Below are positions 23,829 through 32,321 of a stretch of 64,000 nt of DNA, piece after piece. The DNA is from Treponema brennaborense. GTDB taxonomy: Bacteria; Spirochaetota; Spirochaetia; Treponematales; Treponemataceae. The notes beneath the pieces were generated by a model. The model saw only the letters and a list, made by a program, of their open reading frames with translations, ran no database searches and was not told the origin of the DNA. A program made the translations under genes and the position numbers. Within the stretch, counting starts at the first letter, position 1. Each line of letters opens with the position of its first letter. Location: positions 62,001 to 126,000 of the forward strand of contig JAMPCJ010000009.1 of assembly GCA_023666275.1 (NCBI GenBank), in the 5' to 3' direction.

Positions 23829-25814
23829 GTGGCGTTTGTTCAGTTTTCCCGTGTATCTCTTGCGTTCGGCGACCGTGATATTCTCAAAGATGTATCGGTG
23901 AATCTCGCAGCCGGCACGAAAGCGGCATTAACGGGAGGAAACGGCGCGGGAAAATCGACGCTTATGAAAGTGATGGCGGGACTGATTGAATGCGATTCCG
24001 GAGAACGCGCTGTGCAGAAAAACTGCCGCATTGCCTATTTGCCGCAGTCGGGAATTGTGCACCGCGGAACGACAGTCCGTTCGGAAGCCGACCGTGCGTT
24101 TGCCCGCGGCTACGCGCTGCATGAAAAATTGGAACAAATCGGTGCGGAACTTGCCGAGGGCGGTCTTGCTGCCGGCAGGCAGACGCAGCTGCTTGAACAG
24201 CATCATGCCGTGCAGCAGCAGCTCGAAGATTCTCTTTGGCATCGCAGAAATGTTTTTGCGGAACAAGTGCTTGCGGGCTTGGGCTTTGCGCCTTCCGATT
24301 TCGACCGCCCCGTGGAAGAATTTTCCGGCGGCTGGCAGATGCGCATCGCGCTGGCAAAAGTGCTGCTGGAAAAACCGGATATTCTGCTGCTTGACGAGCC
24401 GACAAATTATCTCGACATAGAAGCCCGCACCTGGCTCGAACAGTTTTTGTCGGATTTTTCCGGCGGATTTCTGCTTGTCAGCCATGACCGCTATTTTCTC
24501 GATACTGTCGTCCGCGAAGTATACGAGCTTTTCAACGGCGCATTGCGGCGCTATCCGGGAAATTATTCGCATTACGAAAGCGTCCGTGCCGTTGAATTGG
24601 AAAGCCTGACGGCGCGCTATGAACAGCAGCAGCAGGAAATCCGCAAGCTGGAAGATTTTATCCGCAGGTTCGGGGCAAAGGCGACAAAAGCCGCCCAAGC
24701 GCAGGAACGGCAGAAAATGCTTGATAAAATCGAGCGCATAGAAATCCCCGAATCGTTCAAAAAGATACATTTTTCGTTTCCGCCGGCGCCTCATTCAGGG
24801 CGTCTTGTTATAACCGCGGAAAATCTGGGAAAAACATATCGTTCCGCCGACGGCACGCAGAACGAAGTAATCAAAAACCTTGACCTCGTTGTGGAAAAAG
24901 GAACGCGTCTTGCTGCGGCGGGACGCAACGGCGCCGGAAAATCGACGCTGCTGAAAATCCTCGCGGGTGTCGATACGGAATTCGGCGGCACGCTGAAATA
25001 CGGCGCGGGCGTTTCCGTCGGCTGGTTTTCGCAGGATCACGCCGAACAAATGAACGGCAGCCGGACGATTCTCGAAGAAATCGAACGCGAGGCGCCGCTG
25101 GAATTGATTCCGAAAATCAGGGATATGCTCGGCGCGTTTTTATTCCGCGGTGATGATGTGTATAAGCAAATACAAATGCTCAGCGGCGGAGAAAAAAGCC
25201 GCCTTGCGCTGCTGCGGCTGCTTCTGAAACCGGTGAATCTGCTCGTGCTTGACGAACCGACAAATCATTTGGATCTTCATTCGAAAGATGTGCTGCTGAA
25301 CGCGCTGCGTGAATTTACCGGAACCGTTATCTTTGTTTCGCATGACCGCGGTTTTATCGAAAGCCTTGCTACGCAGGTGCTTGAACTGCGTCCCGCTTCG
25401 GCGCGGTTGTTTCCCGGCGGCTATCAATATTATCAGGACCGGCTTGCTGCGGAAGCAAACGCGGAAAGTGCCGAAACTCGTGCCGGCAGTCAAAAGACGG
25501 CGGACAAAACGCCGCCGCGCGGAATGCCGGACAAATCCGCGGAAACGGAAAAACGTCCGCTTTCCTGGGAAGAAGGGAAACGTCTGCGTGCGGCACGCCG
25601 AAAACTGGAACACGAGGAAGAGCGCCTGCTGAACGTGATAAGCGAAGCGGAAGCAAAAAAAGCGCAGCTTGAGCAGAAACTTGCCGATCCTGCGGTATAT
25701 TCCGACGGCGCTGCCTGCCGCCAGGTGCAGAAAGAACTGAAAGAAACGGAAACGGCGATTGAAAACTTTACGGCGGAATGGGAAGCCGTGAGCGCACAGC
25801 TTGAATCGTGCTGA
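23829..25814 (+). CDS. ABC-F family ATPase
   Basis: Soluble tandem ATPase of 661 residues. The first nucleotide-binding domain has GGNGAGKST, FSGGWQMRIALAKVLL and LLLDEPTNYLDIEA. The second has GRNGAGKST, LSGGEKSRLALLRLL and LVLDEPTNHLDL. The linker between them (RYEQQQQEIRKLEDFIRRFG) and a C-terminal coiled coil (KLEHEEERLLNVISE) are typical of Uup/YheS-type ABC-F proteins, which act on the ribosome. Most are housekeeping translation factors, some protect against antibiotics. Start is a GTG 2 bases after the previous stop. Confidence 0.93.
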   Translation: MAFVQFSRVSLAFGDRDILKDVSVNLAAGTKAALTGGNGAGKSTLMKVMAGLIECDSGERAVQKNCRIAYLPQSGIVHRGTTVRSEADRAFARGYALHEKLEQIGAELAEGGLAAGRQTQLLEQHHAVQQQLEDSLWHRRNVFAEQVLAGLGFAPSDFDRPVEEFSGGWQMRIALAKVLLEKPDILLLDEPTNYLDIEARTWLEQFLSDFSGGFLLVSHDRYFLDTVVREVYELFNGALRRYPGNYSHYESVRAVELESLTARYEQQQQEIRKLEDFIRRFGAKATKAAQAQERQKMLDKIERIEIPESFKKIHFSFPPAPHSGRLVITAENLGKTYRSADGTQNEVIKNLDLVVEKGTRLAAAGRNGAGKSTLLKILAGVDTEFGGTLKYGAGVSVGWFSQDHAEQMNGSRTILEEIEREAPLELIPKIRDMLGAFLFRGDDVYKQIQMLSGGEKSRLALLRLLLKPVNLLVLDEPTNHLDLHSKDVLLNALREFTGTVIFVSHDRGFIESLATQVLELRPASARLFPGGYQYYQDRLAAEANAESAETRAGSQKTADKTPPRGMPDKSAETEKRPLSWEEGKRLRAARRKLEHEEERLLNVISEAEAKKAQLEQKLADPAVYSDGAACRQVQKELKETETAIENFTAEWEAVSAQLESC

Positions 25815-25880
25815 ACGGATTTGCGGTTTGCGGTTTCACAAAATGCTTTGTGTGATATAAAATAGAAACGGAGTAGTGCA

Positions 25881-26864
25881 ATGAAAATACTTGTTATCGG
25901 TGGCGCCGGATATATCGGCAGCCATGTGGTAAAAGAATTGATGAAAAACGGATACGCCGTTACCGTGTTCGATAATCTTTCTTCCGGTTTGCTGCGGAAT
26001 TTGTTTCCCGAAAACGAATTCATCGCCGGCAATATTCTTTGTGCCGAAGACTTGAACGCGGCGTTTTCCCGCGGTTTTGATGCCTGCATTCATCTTGCGG
26101 CTTTCAAAGCCGCCGGAGAATCCATGATTGTGCCGGAAAAATATTCGCTGAACAATATCAGCGGAACGCTTGCTATTATGAACGCCGCTGTTGCGCACGG
26201 CTGTCTGCATTTTGTGTTTTCTTCTTCCGCCGCGGTTTTCGGTTCTCCGCAGTATTTGCCGATAGACGAAAACCATCCGCTGAATCCCGAAAATTACTAT
26301 GGGTTCACCAAACTTAAAATCGAAGAATTCCTTGCCTGGTACGATCGGCTCAAAAATTTGAAGTTTGCGGCGCTGCGGTATTTTAATGCCGCCGGTTATG
26401 ATCCCGACGGCGAGCTGACGGGATTGGAACGCAATCCGGCCAATTTGCTGCCGGTTATTATGGAAACCGCCTGCGGCATGCGCGAAAAAGTTCAGGTGTT
26501 CGGCAATGATTACGATACGCGCGACGGCACCTGCATCCGCGATTACGTGCATGTTTCGGATCTTGCATCCGCGCATGTAAAGGCGCTGCGCTATATCGTT
26601 TCCGCCGGAAAAAGTCTTACCGTCAATCTCGGCAGCGAAAACGGCGTTACGGTAACCGAAATGCTGGACGCTGCCCGCCGCATCACCGGCAGGCAAATCC
26701 CTGCGGAATATGCTGCCCGCAGACCGGGCGATCCTTCGTGTCTGTATGCGACATCGCGGCTTGCGCGCGAACTGCTGCAATGGGAACCGAAGTATTCGGA
26801 TACAGACACGCTCGTATCCACAACCTGGAATGCGTACCGCCGCAGCGGGAGCGTAAAAAAATGA
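25881..26864 (+). CDS. galE: UDP-glucose 4-epimerase
   Basis: Enzyme of 327 residues that interconverts UDP-glucose and UDP-galactose. The N-terminal ILVIGGAGYIGSHVVKELM, the VFDNLSSG segment, the HLAAFKAAGESM region and the catalytic YYGFTK with the earlier Ser motif FSSSAAVFG define it. The C-terminal RRPGDPSCLYA and RDYVHVSDLA are diagnostic. It would provide UDP-galactose for the glf mutase of the polysaccharide locus. The stop overlaps the start of the following peptidase gene (ATGA). Confidence 0.95.
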   Translation: MKILVIGGAGYIGSHVVKELMKNGYAVTVFDNLSSGLLRNLFPENEFIAGNILCAEDLNAAFSRGFDACIHLAAFKAAGESMIVPEKYSLNNISGTLAIMNAAVAHGCLHFVFSSSAAVFGSPQYLPIDENHPLNPENYYGFTKLKIEEFLAWYDRLKNLKFAALRYFNAAGYDPDGELTGLERNPANLLPVIMETACGMREKVQVFGNDYDTRDGTCIRDYVHVSDLASAHVKALRYIVSAGKSLTVNLGSENGVTVTEMLDAARRITGRQIPAEYAARRPGDPSCLYATSRLARELLQWEPKYSDTDTLVSTTWNAYRRSGSVKK

Positions 26865-28081
26865 CGGATTTCGAAAAAATAACGGCATATATCGAGCGCA
26901 GCCGGAACGAAATGATTGAACTCCAAAAATTATTGACGCCGTGCAAAGCGCTTTCGCCGGAAAACGGCGGACAGGGCGAATACGAAAAATGCGAGGTGCT
27001 GGAAAAATGGCTTCGCGAAAACGGCATTTCCTGCCTGAAACGTTTTGACGCGCCGGATTCCCGCGTCGGCTGCGGTTTTCGGCCGAATCTTGCGGCGACC
27101 GTCCGCGGCAAAGACGATTCATGTGCGCTGTGGATTATAACGCATCTTGATGTTGTTCCGGCAGGCGCGCGCGAACTATGGCACACGGATCCCTGGACGA
27201 TAACGGAAAAAGACGGACGTTTGTACGGGCGCGGTTCGGAAGACAATCAGCAGGGACTTGTTTGCGGCATTTTTGCGCTGCTTGCGCTGATAAAAAACGG
27301 CATTACTCCGGCGCATACGGTAAATCTGCTGTTCGCCGCGGATGAAGAAACCGGTTCGAAATACGGAATTCAGTATCTTTTGCGCGAACACGCGCTTTTC
27401 GGAAAAAACGATCTGGTCGTTGTGCCGGATGGCGGCGATCCTGAGGGAAAAACAATCGAAGTCGCCGAAAAAAACGTGTTCTGGGTAAAAGTATGCGTCG
27501 GCGGAAAACAGGCGCACGGTTCGCGTCCCGACGAAGGTGCGAATGCCTTTCTTGCCGGCTGCGATCTCGCGCTGCGCATACATGATTTGGAAAAAACATT
27601 TTCGGCGCGCGATGCTTTGTTTCAGCCCGATTATTCTACGTTCCAGCCGACCAAAAAAGAAGCCAACGTTCCCAATGTAAACACGATACCGGGGCAGGAT
27701 GTCTTTTATGTTGATTGCCGTATTCTGCCGTGCTATACTTTGGATCAAGTTCGTGCCGCGATGAATGAATGCGCCGCCGATATCGAAAAAAAATACGGAG
27801 TAACCGTTGATTTTTCGGAATTGCAGGCCGTGGAATCTCCTGCGACCCCGCCGGATGCGCCGATTGTGAAAAAACTTGCGGATGCCGTTCATCAAGTTCG
27901 GGGAATCGAGGCGGAAATTATCGGCATCGGCGGCGGCACGGTTGCCGCGGAGCTTCGGAATCACGGAATAAATGCGGCAGTTTGGAGCACAATCGACGAA
28001 ACCGCGCATCAGCCGGACGAATCCTGTTCCGTTCGGAACATGCTGTGCGATGCGAAAATTCTTGCATCGCTGATGATATGA
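26861..28081 (+). CDS. M20-family metallopeptidase (PepV-like)
   Basis: Zinc-dependent exopeptidase of 406 residues, probably a dipeptidase or aminoacylase. Metal ligands are visible in HLDVVPAG, in GRGSEDNQQG, in DEETGSKYG, in VVPDGG and in TAHQPDE near the end. The lid domain (GGKQAHGSRPDEGANAF) is typical of the PepV branch. The start is the ATG that overlaps the galE stop; the frame is open further upstream only as shadow of galE. No signal peptide, so the enzyme is cytoplasmic. Confidence 0.9.
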   Translation: MTDFEKITAYIERSRNEMIELQKLLTPCKALSPENGGQGEYEKCEVLEKWLRENGISCLKRFDAPDSRVGCGFRPNLAATVRGKDDSCALWIITHLDVVPAGARELWHTDPWTITEKDGRLYGRGSEDNQQGLVCGIFALLALIKNGITPAHTVNLLFAADEETGSKYGIQYLLREHALFGKNDLVVVPDGGDPEGKTIEVAEKNVFWVKVCVGGKQAHGSRPDEGANAFLAGCDLALRIHDLEKTFSARDALFQPDYSTFQPTKKEANVPNVNTIPGQDVFYVDCRILPCYTLDQVRAAMNECAADIEKKYGVTVDFSELQAVESPATPPDAPIVKKLADAVHQVRGIEAEIIGIGGGTVAAELRNHGINAAVWSTIDETAHQPDESCSVRNMLCDAKILASLMI

Positions 28082-28112
28082 TTTTTATGCGAAAATTACG
28101 AGGAAAAGAAAA

Positions 28113-28730
28113 ATGAAAAAAACATTTATTGTCCGCGCGGCATGTTTACTGGCTGCCGCTGCGCTGCTGTCCGCCGGATGCGCTTCGACAACGACTGTTT
28201 CCCGCGTGGATGCTGCCGAAAAAATCGATTTAAGCGGATATTGGAACGATGTCGATGTCCGGCACATTGCCGATACATTGGTTGCGGAATGCGTCAACGC
28301 TGTGGCTATTACGGATTTTATCAGAAACAGCCGCGCTGTTCCTACGGTCATCGTCGGAACATTCAGAAATCAAAGCGACGAACATATCGATACGTCTATT
28401 TTGGCGAAAAAATTCGAAAACGCGCTGATAAACAGCGGCAGAGTGGATTTTGTTGCAAGCGCGGCGGAGCGTGCCGAAATCAGGCAGGAGCGGCAGGAAC
28501 AGCAGTCGTTCGCTTCGGAAGAAACCGCAAAGCGGCTCGGCAATGAAACCGGCGCCGATTTTATGCTCATCGGTTCCGTCAAAACAATCGTTGATTCCGC
28601 GGACGGCACGACGGTTCGCTGCTACATCGTAAATGCGGAACTTATCGATATCGAAACAAATAAAAAATGCTGGGTCGGCGAAAATTCGGATATAAAGAAA
28701 GTTATTCAGCGTTCGGGAACAAGACGGTGA
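28113..28730 (+). CDS. LpoB-like lipoprotein
   Basis: Predicted lipoprotein of 205 residues with lipobox LSAGCAS. The mature part (LSGYWNDVDVRHIADTLV, TVIVGTFRNQSDEHIDTSIL, ALINSGRVDFVAS and TGADFMLIGSVKTIVD) matches the LpoB family. In enterobacteria LpoB activates the peptidoglycan synthase PBP1B from the outer membrane. A role in treponemes is inferred only. It is the first of three lipoprotein genes in a row, 28 bases before the next. The trio recurs in other bacteria as an lpoB, COG3014, LPP20 set. Confidence 0.85.
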   Translation: MKKTFIVRAACLLAAAALLSAGCASTTTVSRVDAAEKIDLSGYWNDVDVRHIADTLVAECVNAVAITDFIRNSRAVPTVIVGTFRNQSDEHIDTSILAKKFENALINSGRVDFVASAAERAEIRQERQEQQSFASEETAKRLGNETGADFMLIGSVKTIVDSADGTTVRCYIVNAELIDIETNKKCWVGENSDIKKVIQRSGTRR

Positions 28731-28758
28731 GCGCGCCGCTTGCAGGGCAGTCGAAATA

Positions 28759-30075
28759 ATGAAGCCGATTTACAGCCGTCCGCTTTGCTTTTCTGCCTGC
28801 GCCTGCGCAGTTGTTTTATTTTTTTCCTGCGCAAGCGCTTCGTTTCCGGTTCTCGAAAATTTTCAGCCGGATGACTGCGCCGCGCTTGTTGCGCGCATCG
28901 ACAATGAAAAATCTTCTTTGTACGGCACGCATGATCAGGTTTTGTATTCGCTTGATACGGGAATACTCGCGTATTACGCAGGCAATTATGCGCTGTCGAC
29001 GGAACGTTTTGCGGCGGCGGAACGGCTTATGTTCGATTATTACGCCAAAAGCGTAACGCAGGAAATCGGTTCGTTTCTGCTCAATGATACGATTATCGAC
29101 TACGCAGGCGAGGACTACGAAGATATTTATTCCAATTTGTTTATGGCGCTGAATTATCTTAATCTGGATGATATTGATTCGGCGTTCGTGGAAATCCGCC
29201 GCTTCGACAACAAACAAAAAGCACTCGGCTCAAAGTACGCCGCGCAAATTGAAGCTGCGAAAAAATCCGCGCCGCCGACGGATACGGACATGCAGGAAGT
29301 GCAGTTCCATAATTCGGCGCTTGCGCGCTATTTGAGCATGCTTATGTACCGCGCGGCAGGAGATCTTGATGCGGCTGCGGTTGACGCGCGCTATATCGAT
29401 TCCGCGTTTGCGGCGCAGAAAAAATTATATCCGTTTGCAAAACCTCTGTCCGTTGCGGAAGAGCTGAATCTGCCTCGAAACAAAGCTCGGCTGAATATTA
29501 TCGGTTTTTCGGGGCTTGCTCCGGAAAAAATCGAATATGTTCTGCGCTGCCGCATCGGCGATATATACGGAAAAATAGCGCTCCCTTCGATGAAGCGCCG
29601 AGCGTCTGCCGTGCATGCGATACAAGTTGCCGTTGCCGATGAATCGGGGAACGAAAAAAAATTCTTTCTCGAAAAAATCGAAAGCATTGAAAATATCGCT
29701 GTCGATACATTCAACAGCCGCCGCGCGCTCATTTATTTCAAAACGATTGCCCGTGCCGCGGCGAAAACATCCGCAAGTTCCGTGTTTTCTTCCATTGCTT
29801 CCGATGCGGAAGACGCGAATGAAGCGTTTTTGTTTTCGCTTTTGACGCTGACTTCCGTGTTTTCGCATGAATTGACGGAAAAAGCCGATATACGGACATC
29901 GCGGTATTTTCCGGCGGAAGCTTCTGTCGGCGGCATAACGCTTGAGCCCGGAATATATAATGTTTCGGTTGTTTTTCTGGGAAAAAATAACCATACTTTA
30001 TATACGAAAGAATGCAACGCGGTGAATGTTCAAAGCGGAGCACTTAATCTTTTGGAGGCTGTATGTTTGTATTGA
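28759..30075 (+). CDS. COG3014-family lipoprotein
   Basis: Predicted lipoprotein of 438 residues with signal peptide and lipobox FFSCAS. It has a tetratricopeptide-like helical region in the first 200 residues (LDTGILAYYAGNYALSTERF, AERLMFDYYAKSVTQEIGSF and NLFMALNYLNLDDIDSAFVE). The C-terminal half contains the conserved segments of COG3014. Function is unknown, and it is usually found with LpoB-like and LPP20-like genes. Its 3' end overlaps the next gene by 13 bases, which supports cotranslation. Confidence 0.85.
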   Translation: MKPIYSRPLCFSACACAVVLFFSCASASFPVLENFQPDDCAALVARIDNEKSSLYGTHDQVLYSLDTGILAYYAGNYALSTERFAAAERLMFDYYAKSVTQEIGSFLLNDTIIDYAGEDYEDIYSNLFMALNYLNLDDIDSAFVEIRRFDNKQKALGSKYAAQIEAAKKSAPPTDTDMQEVQFHNSALARYLSMLMYRAAGDLDAAAVDARYIDSAFAAQKKLYPFAKPLSVAEELNLPRNKARLNIIGFSGLAPEKIEYVLRCRIGDIYGKIALPSMKRRASAVHAIQVAVADESGNEKKFFLEKIESIENIAVDTFNSRRALIYFKTIARAAAKTSASSVFSSIASDAEDANEAFLFSLLTLTSVFSHELTEKADIRTSRYFPAEASVGGITLEPGIYNVSVVFLGKNNHTLYTKECNAVNVQSGALNLLEAVCLY

Positions 30076-31310
30076 TTCGGAAGCGGACGGTTTTTTCGTC
30101 CGCACTGACAGCGCTTGTGCTGATGTGCGCATGTTCCTGCGCAACCGATAAAAATATTCCGGCGGAAACGGCATCTTCTTCCGAAGCCGCGGAACAGGCG
30201 CGCCGTGCGGCAGCCGATGCTTTTGCGGATTCTGATAGTTTCGGCCGTTTTGCGCAGACAAAGCCGCTTGCTGCGGAAAATAGTGTTCCCGATAAAACCG
30301 CGCCGAAAAAAATAGATTCGGCTGATGCTGTTTTCAATACGGCGGACACGGAACCCGTCTGGATAAAAAAGCCGCAGACAGGCGCGGATCAAAGCGAATT
30401 TATGACAGCGTGCGGTTCCGGAAAAACCATGAAAGATGCAGAGCATTCCGCGGCCGCCGCGCTTGCGAAAATGATTCGGCAGAATATTTCTTCTTCCTCG
30501 CTGGTGCTTTCCCGCGATGTTTTCGATTCTTCCGGCGGCGACGAATCGTATTCGGCTGTCAGCGAAGTTATCGAAACGGAAACGATGATAGATGCGCTTG
30601 TCGGCGTGCGGATTGCCGAATTCTGGAAAAGCCGCAGCGGAACGGTTTACGCGCTGGCAGTTATGAACCGCGCGGAAGCTTCCATGTATTATCGGCGGAA
30701 AATCGAAGAATTTTCCGGCAGAATCGAAAAACTTATTGCAGATGCGCAGGCATCTCCGGGATTGTTTGAAGGATATGCTTCTTTGCAGCAGGCAACGGCA
30801 GCGGCGCACGATGTTTCCGATTTTATGGACATTGTGTATGCGGCGGATCCTGCGGCGTATCGAACAATTCGGCTTCCGTATGGAAGCGCCGCCGCGGTTG
30901 AAGCGGAAGCGTTTCAGTTTGCTGCTTTTGTGCCGATGAATATTCTTAATGCCGAGGCTGCGGATAATCGTATTCCCGCCGCGGTTGCAAAAGTTTTCGC
31001 CGGATTGGGTTTTAAGCCGGAAATCACATCTGCTGTGCAAACCGCGTCCGCCGCGCCGTACTGCTGCACGGTGTCGCTTTCTTTTCAGGATATTCCGTCG
31101 GAAACAAATTCGTATGTTCGGTACATCTGCACGGTAACGTTAAAAGAAACTCATTCCGAAGCGATATTGTACACTTGTTCTCTGAACGGCCGCGAGGGGC
31201 ATTTGACGGCAGAAGAAGCACGGCAGCGTTCTTTGCGCACGCTTGAAAAAAAGCTTTCAACGGAATTTGCCGAAAATTTCATAGCTTTTCTGCGCGGCGG
31301 TAATGCTTAA
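30063..31310 (+). CDS. LPP20-family lipoprotein
   Basis: Predicted lipoprotein of 415 residues. The signal peptide ends at lipobox CACSCAT. An Ala/Glu-rich linker of about 75 residues follows. Then comes the LPP20-like domain with GSGKTMKDAEHSAAAALAKM and the VVD/ETETMIDALVGVRIAEFW region, ending in VYALAVMNRAEA. GGAGG precedes the start inside the end of the previous gene. Third gene of the lipoprotein trio. Helicobacter LPP20 is surface exposed; its role here is unknown. Confidence 0.8.
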   Translation: MFVLIRKRTVFSSALTALVLMCACSCATDKNIPAETASSSEAAEQARRAAADAFADSDSFGRFAQTKPLAAENSVPDKTAPKKIDSADAVFNTADTEPVWIKKPQTGADQSEFMTACGSGKTMKDAEHSAAAALAKMIRQNISSSSLVLSRDVFDSSGGDESYSAVSEVIETETMIDALVGVRIAEFWKSRSGTVYALAVMNRAEASMYYRRKIEEFSGRIEKLIADAQASPGLFEGYASLQQATAAAHDVSDFMDIVYAADPAAYRTIRLPYGSAAAVEAEAFQFAAFVPMNILNAEAADNRIPAAVAKVFAGLGFKPEITSAVQTASAAPYCCTVSLSFQDIPSETNSYVRYICTVTLKETHSEAILYTCSLNGREGHLTAEEARQRSLRTLEKKLSTEFAENFIAFLRGGNA

Positions 31311-31377
31311 AAAAACGATTTTGCCGCAGTTTCCGCTGCGGCGCTTATCAAGTATGTTTGCATAAAAGGATGCCGAA

Positions 31378-32133
31378 ATGAAATGTATTTCATGGAATGT
31401 GAACGGACTGCGTTCCTGCGCCGGAAAAAATTTTATGGATTTTTTCGTACAGTCCGATGCGGATATTTTCTGCGTGCAGGAAACAAAACTGCAGGCCGGT
31501 CAAATTTCACTGCCGATGACGGGGTATCATCAATACTGGAATTATGCGGAAAGAAAAGGCTATTCGGGAACCGCGGTTTTTGCAAAACATGAACCGCTTG
31601 CTGTCCGATACGGTCTCGGTGTGCCGGAACACGATACGGAGGGGCGGGTAATCACGCTTGAGTACGGCGATTTCTATGCCGTTACGGTGTATACCCCGAA
31701 CGCCCAGGATGAATTAAAGCGGCTGCCGTACCGTATGCGCTGGGATGACGCCTTTCGGCAGTATGTGTCGTCGCTTGCGGAACAAAAATCCGTTATTATC
31801 TGCGGAGATATGAATGTTGCCCATCAGGAAATCGATTTGAAAAATCCCAATACCAATCGGAAAAACGCAGGTTTTACCGAAGAAGAACGGAATAAAATGA
31901 CGGAATTGCTGTCATGCGGTTTTACCGATACATTCCGTTTTTTGTATCCGGAAAAAGAGCATGAATACAGCTGGTGGTCGTATCGATTTCATGCCAGAGA
32001 AAAAAACGCCGGCTGGCGCATAGATTATTTTCTTGTGTCGAAAAATCTAAACTCGAAAATACTGGATGCGAAAATTCTTCAGGAAATTGCCGGCTCGGAT
32101 CATTGTCCTGTCGAACTGGATATTGATTTATAG
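31378..32133 (+). CDS. exoA: Exodeoxyribonuclease III
   Basis: AP endonuclease/3' exonuclease of 251 residues for base-excision repair. It shows MKCISWNVNGLRS, VQETKLQ, the catalytic CGDMNVAHQEIDLKNPNTN, the WRIDYFLVS segment and the final SDHCPVELDI. Length and motif spacing are those of the ExoA/XthA family. It lies alone between the lipoprotein operon and a terminator. Confidence 0.96.
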   Translation: MKCISWNVNGLRSCAGKNFMDFFVQSDADIFCVQETKLQAGQISLPMTGYHQYWNYAERKGYSGTAVFAKHEPLAVRYGLGVPEHDTEGRVITLEYGDFYAVTVYTPNAQDELKRLPYRMRWDDAFRQYVSSLAEQKSVIICGDMNVAHQEIDLKNPNTNRKNAGFTEEERNKMTELLSCGFTDTFRFLYPEKEHEYSWWSYRFHAREKNAGWRIDYFLVSKNLNSKILDAKILQEIAGSDHCPVELDIDL

Positions 32134-32241
32134 GCTTGTATTTGTTTCTGCCGTGCGATGCTGCTTGCCGGCAAAGCTTTGCGGAAGCAATCGTTTTTGC
32201 ATCGCGGCGCATGTATCCTGCTTGATTTCCGCTTTGCAGGA

Positions 32242-32275
32242 AAATGCCCGCAAAATACAAACTTTGCGGGCATTC
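32242..32275 (+). terminator. Hairpin between exoA and the PPDK-like gene
   Basis: AATGCCCGCAAA and TTTGCGGGCATT enclose an 8-base loop. It lies 109 bases past the exoA stop and 47 past the stop of the opposite gene, so it can serve both. Confidence 0.65.
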
Positions 32276-32321
32276 TGCTTTACGAATTATAATGCGGAAA
32301 AATTTGCCGTATATCCTGAGC

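Noticed and set aside
25836..27122. Long minus-strand open frame across galE and the peptidase gene (428 codons)
   Set aside because: Shadow of two genes with unambiguous motifs on the + strand.
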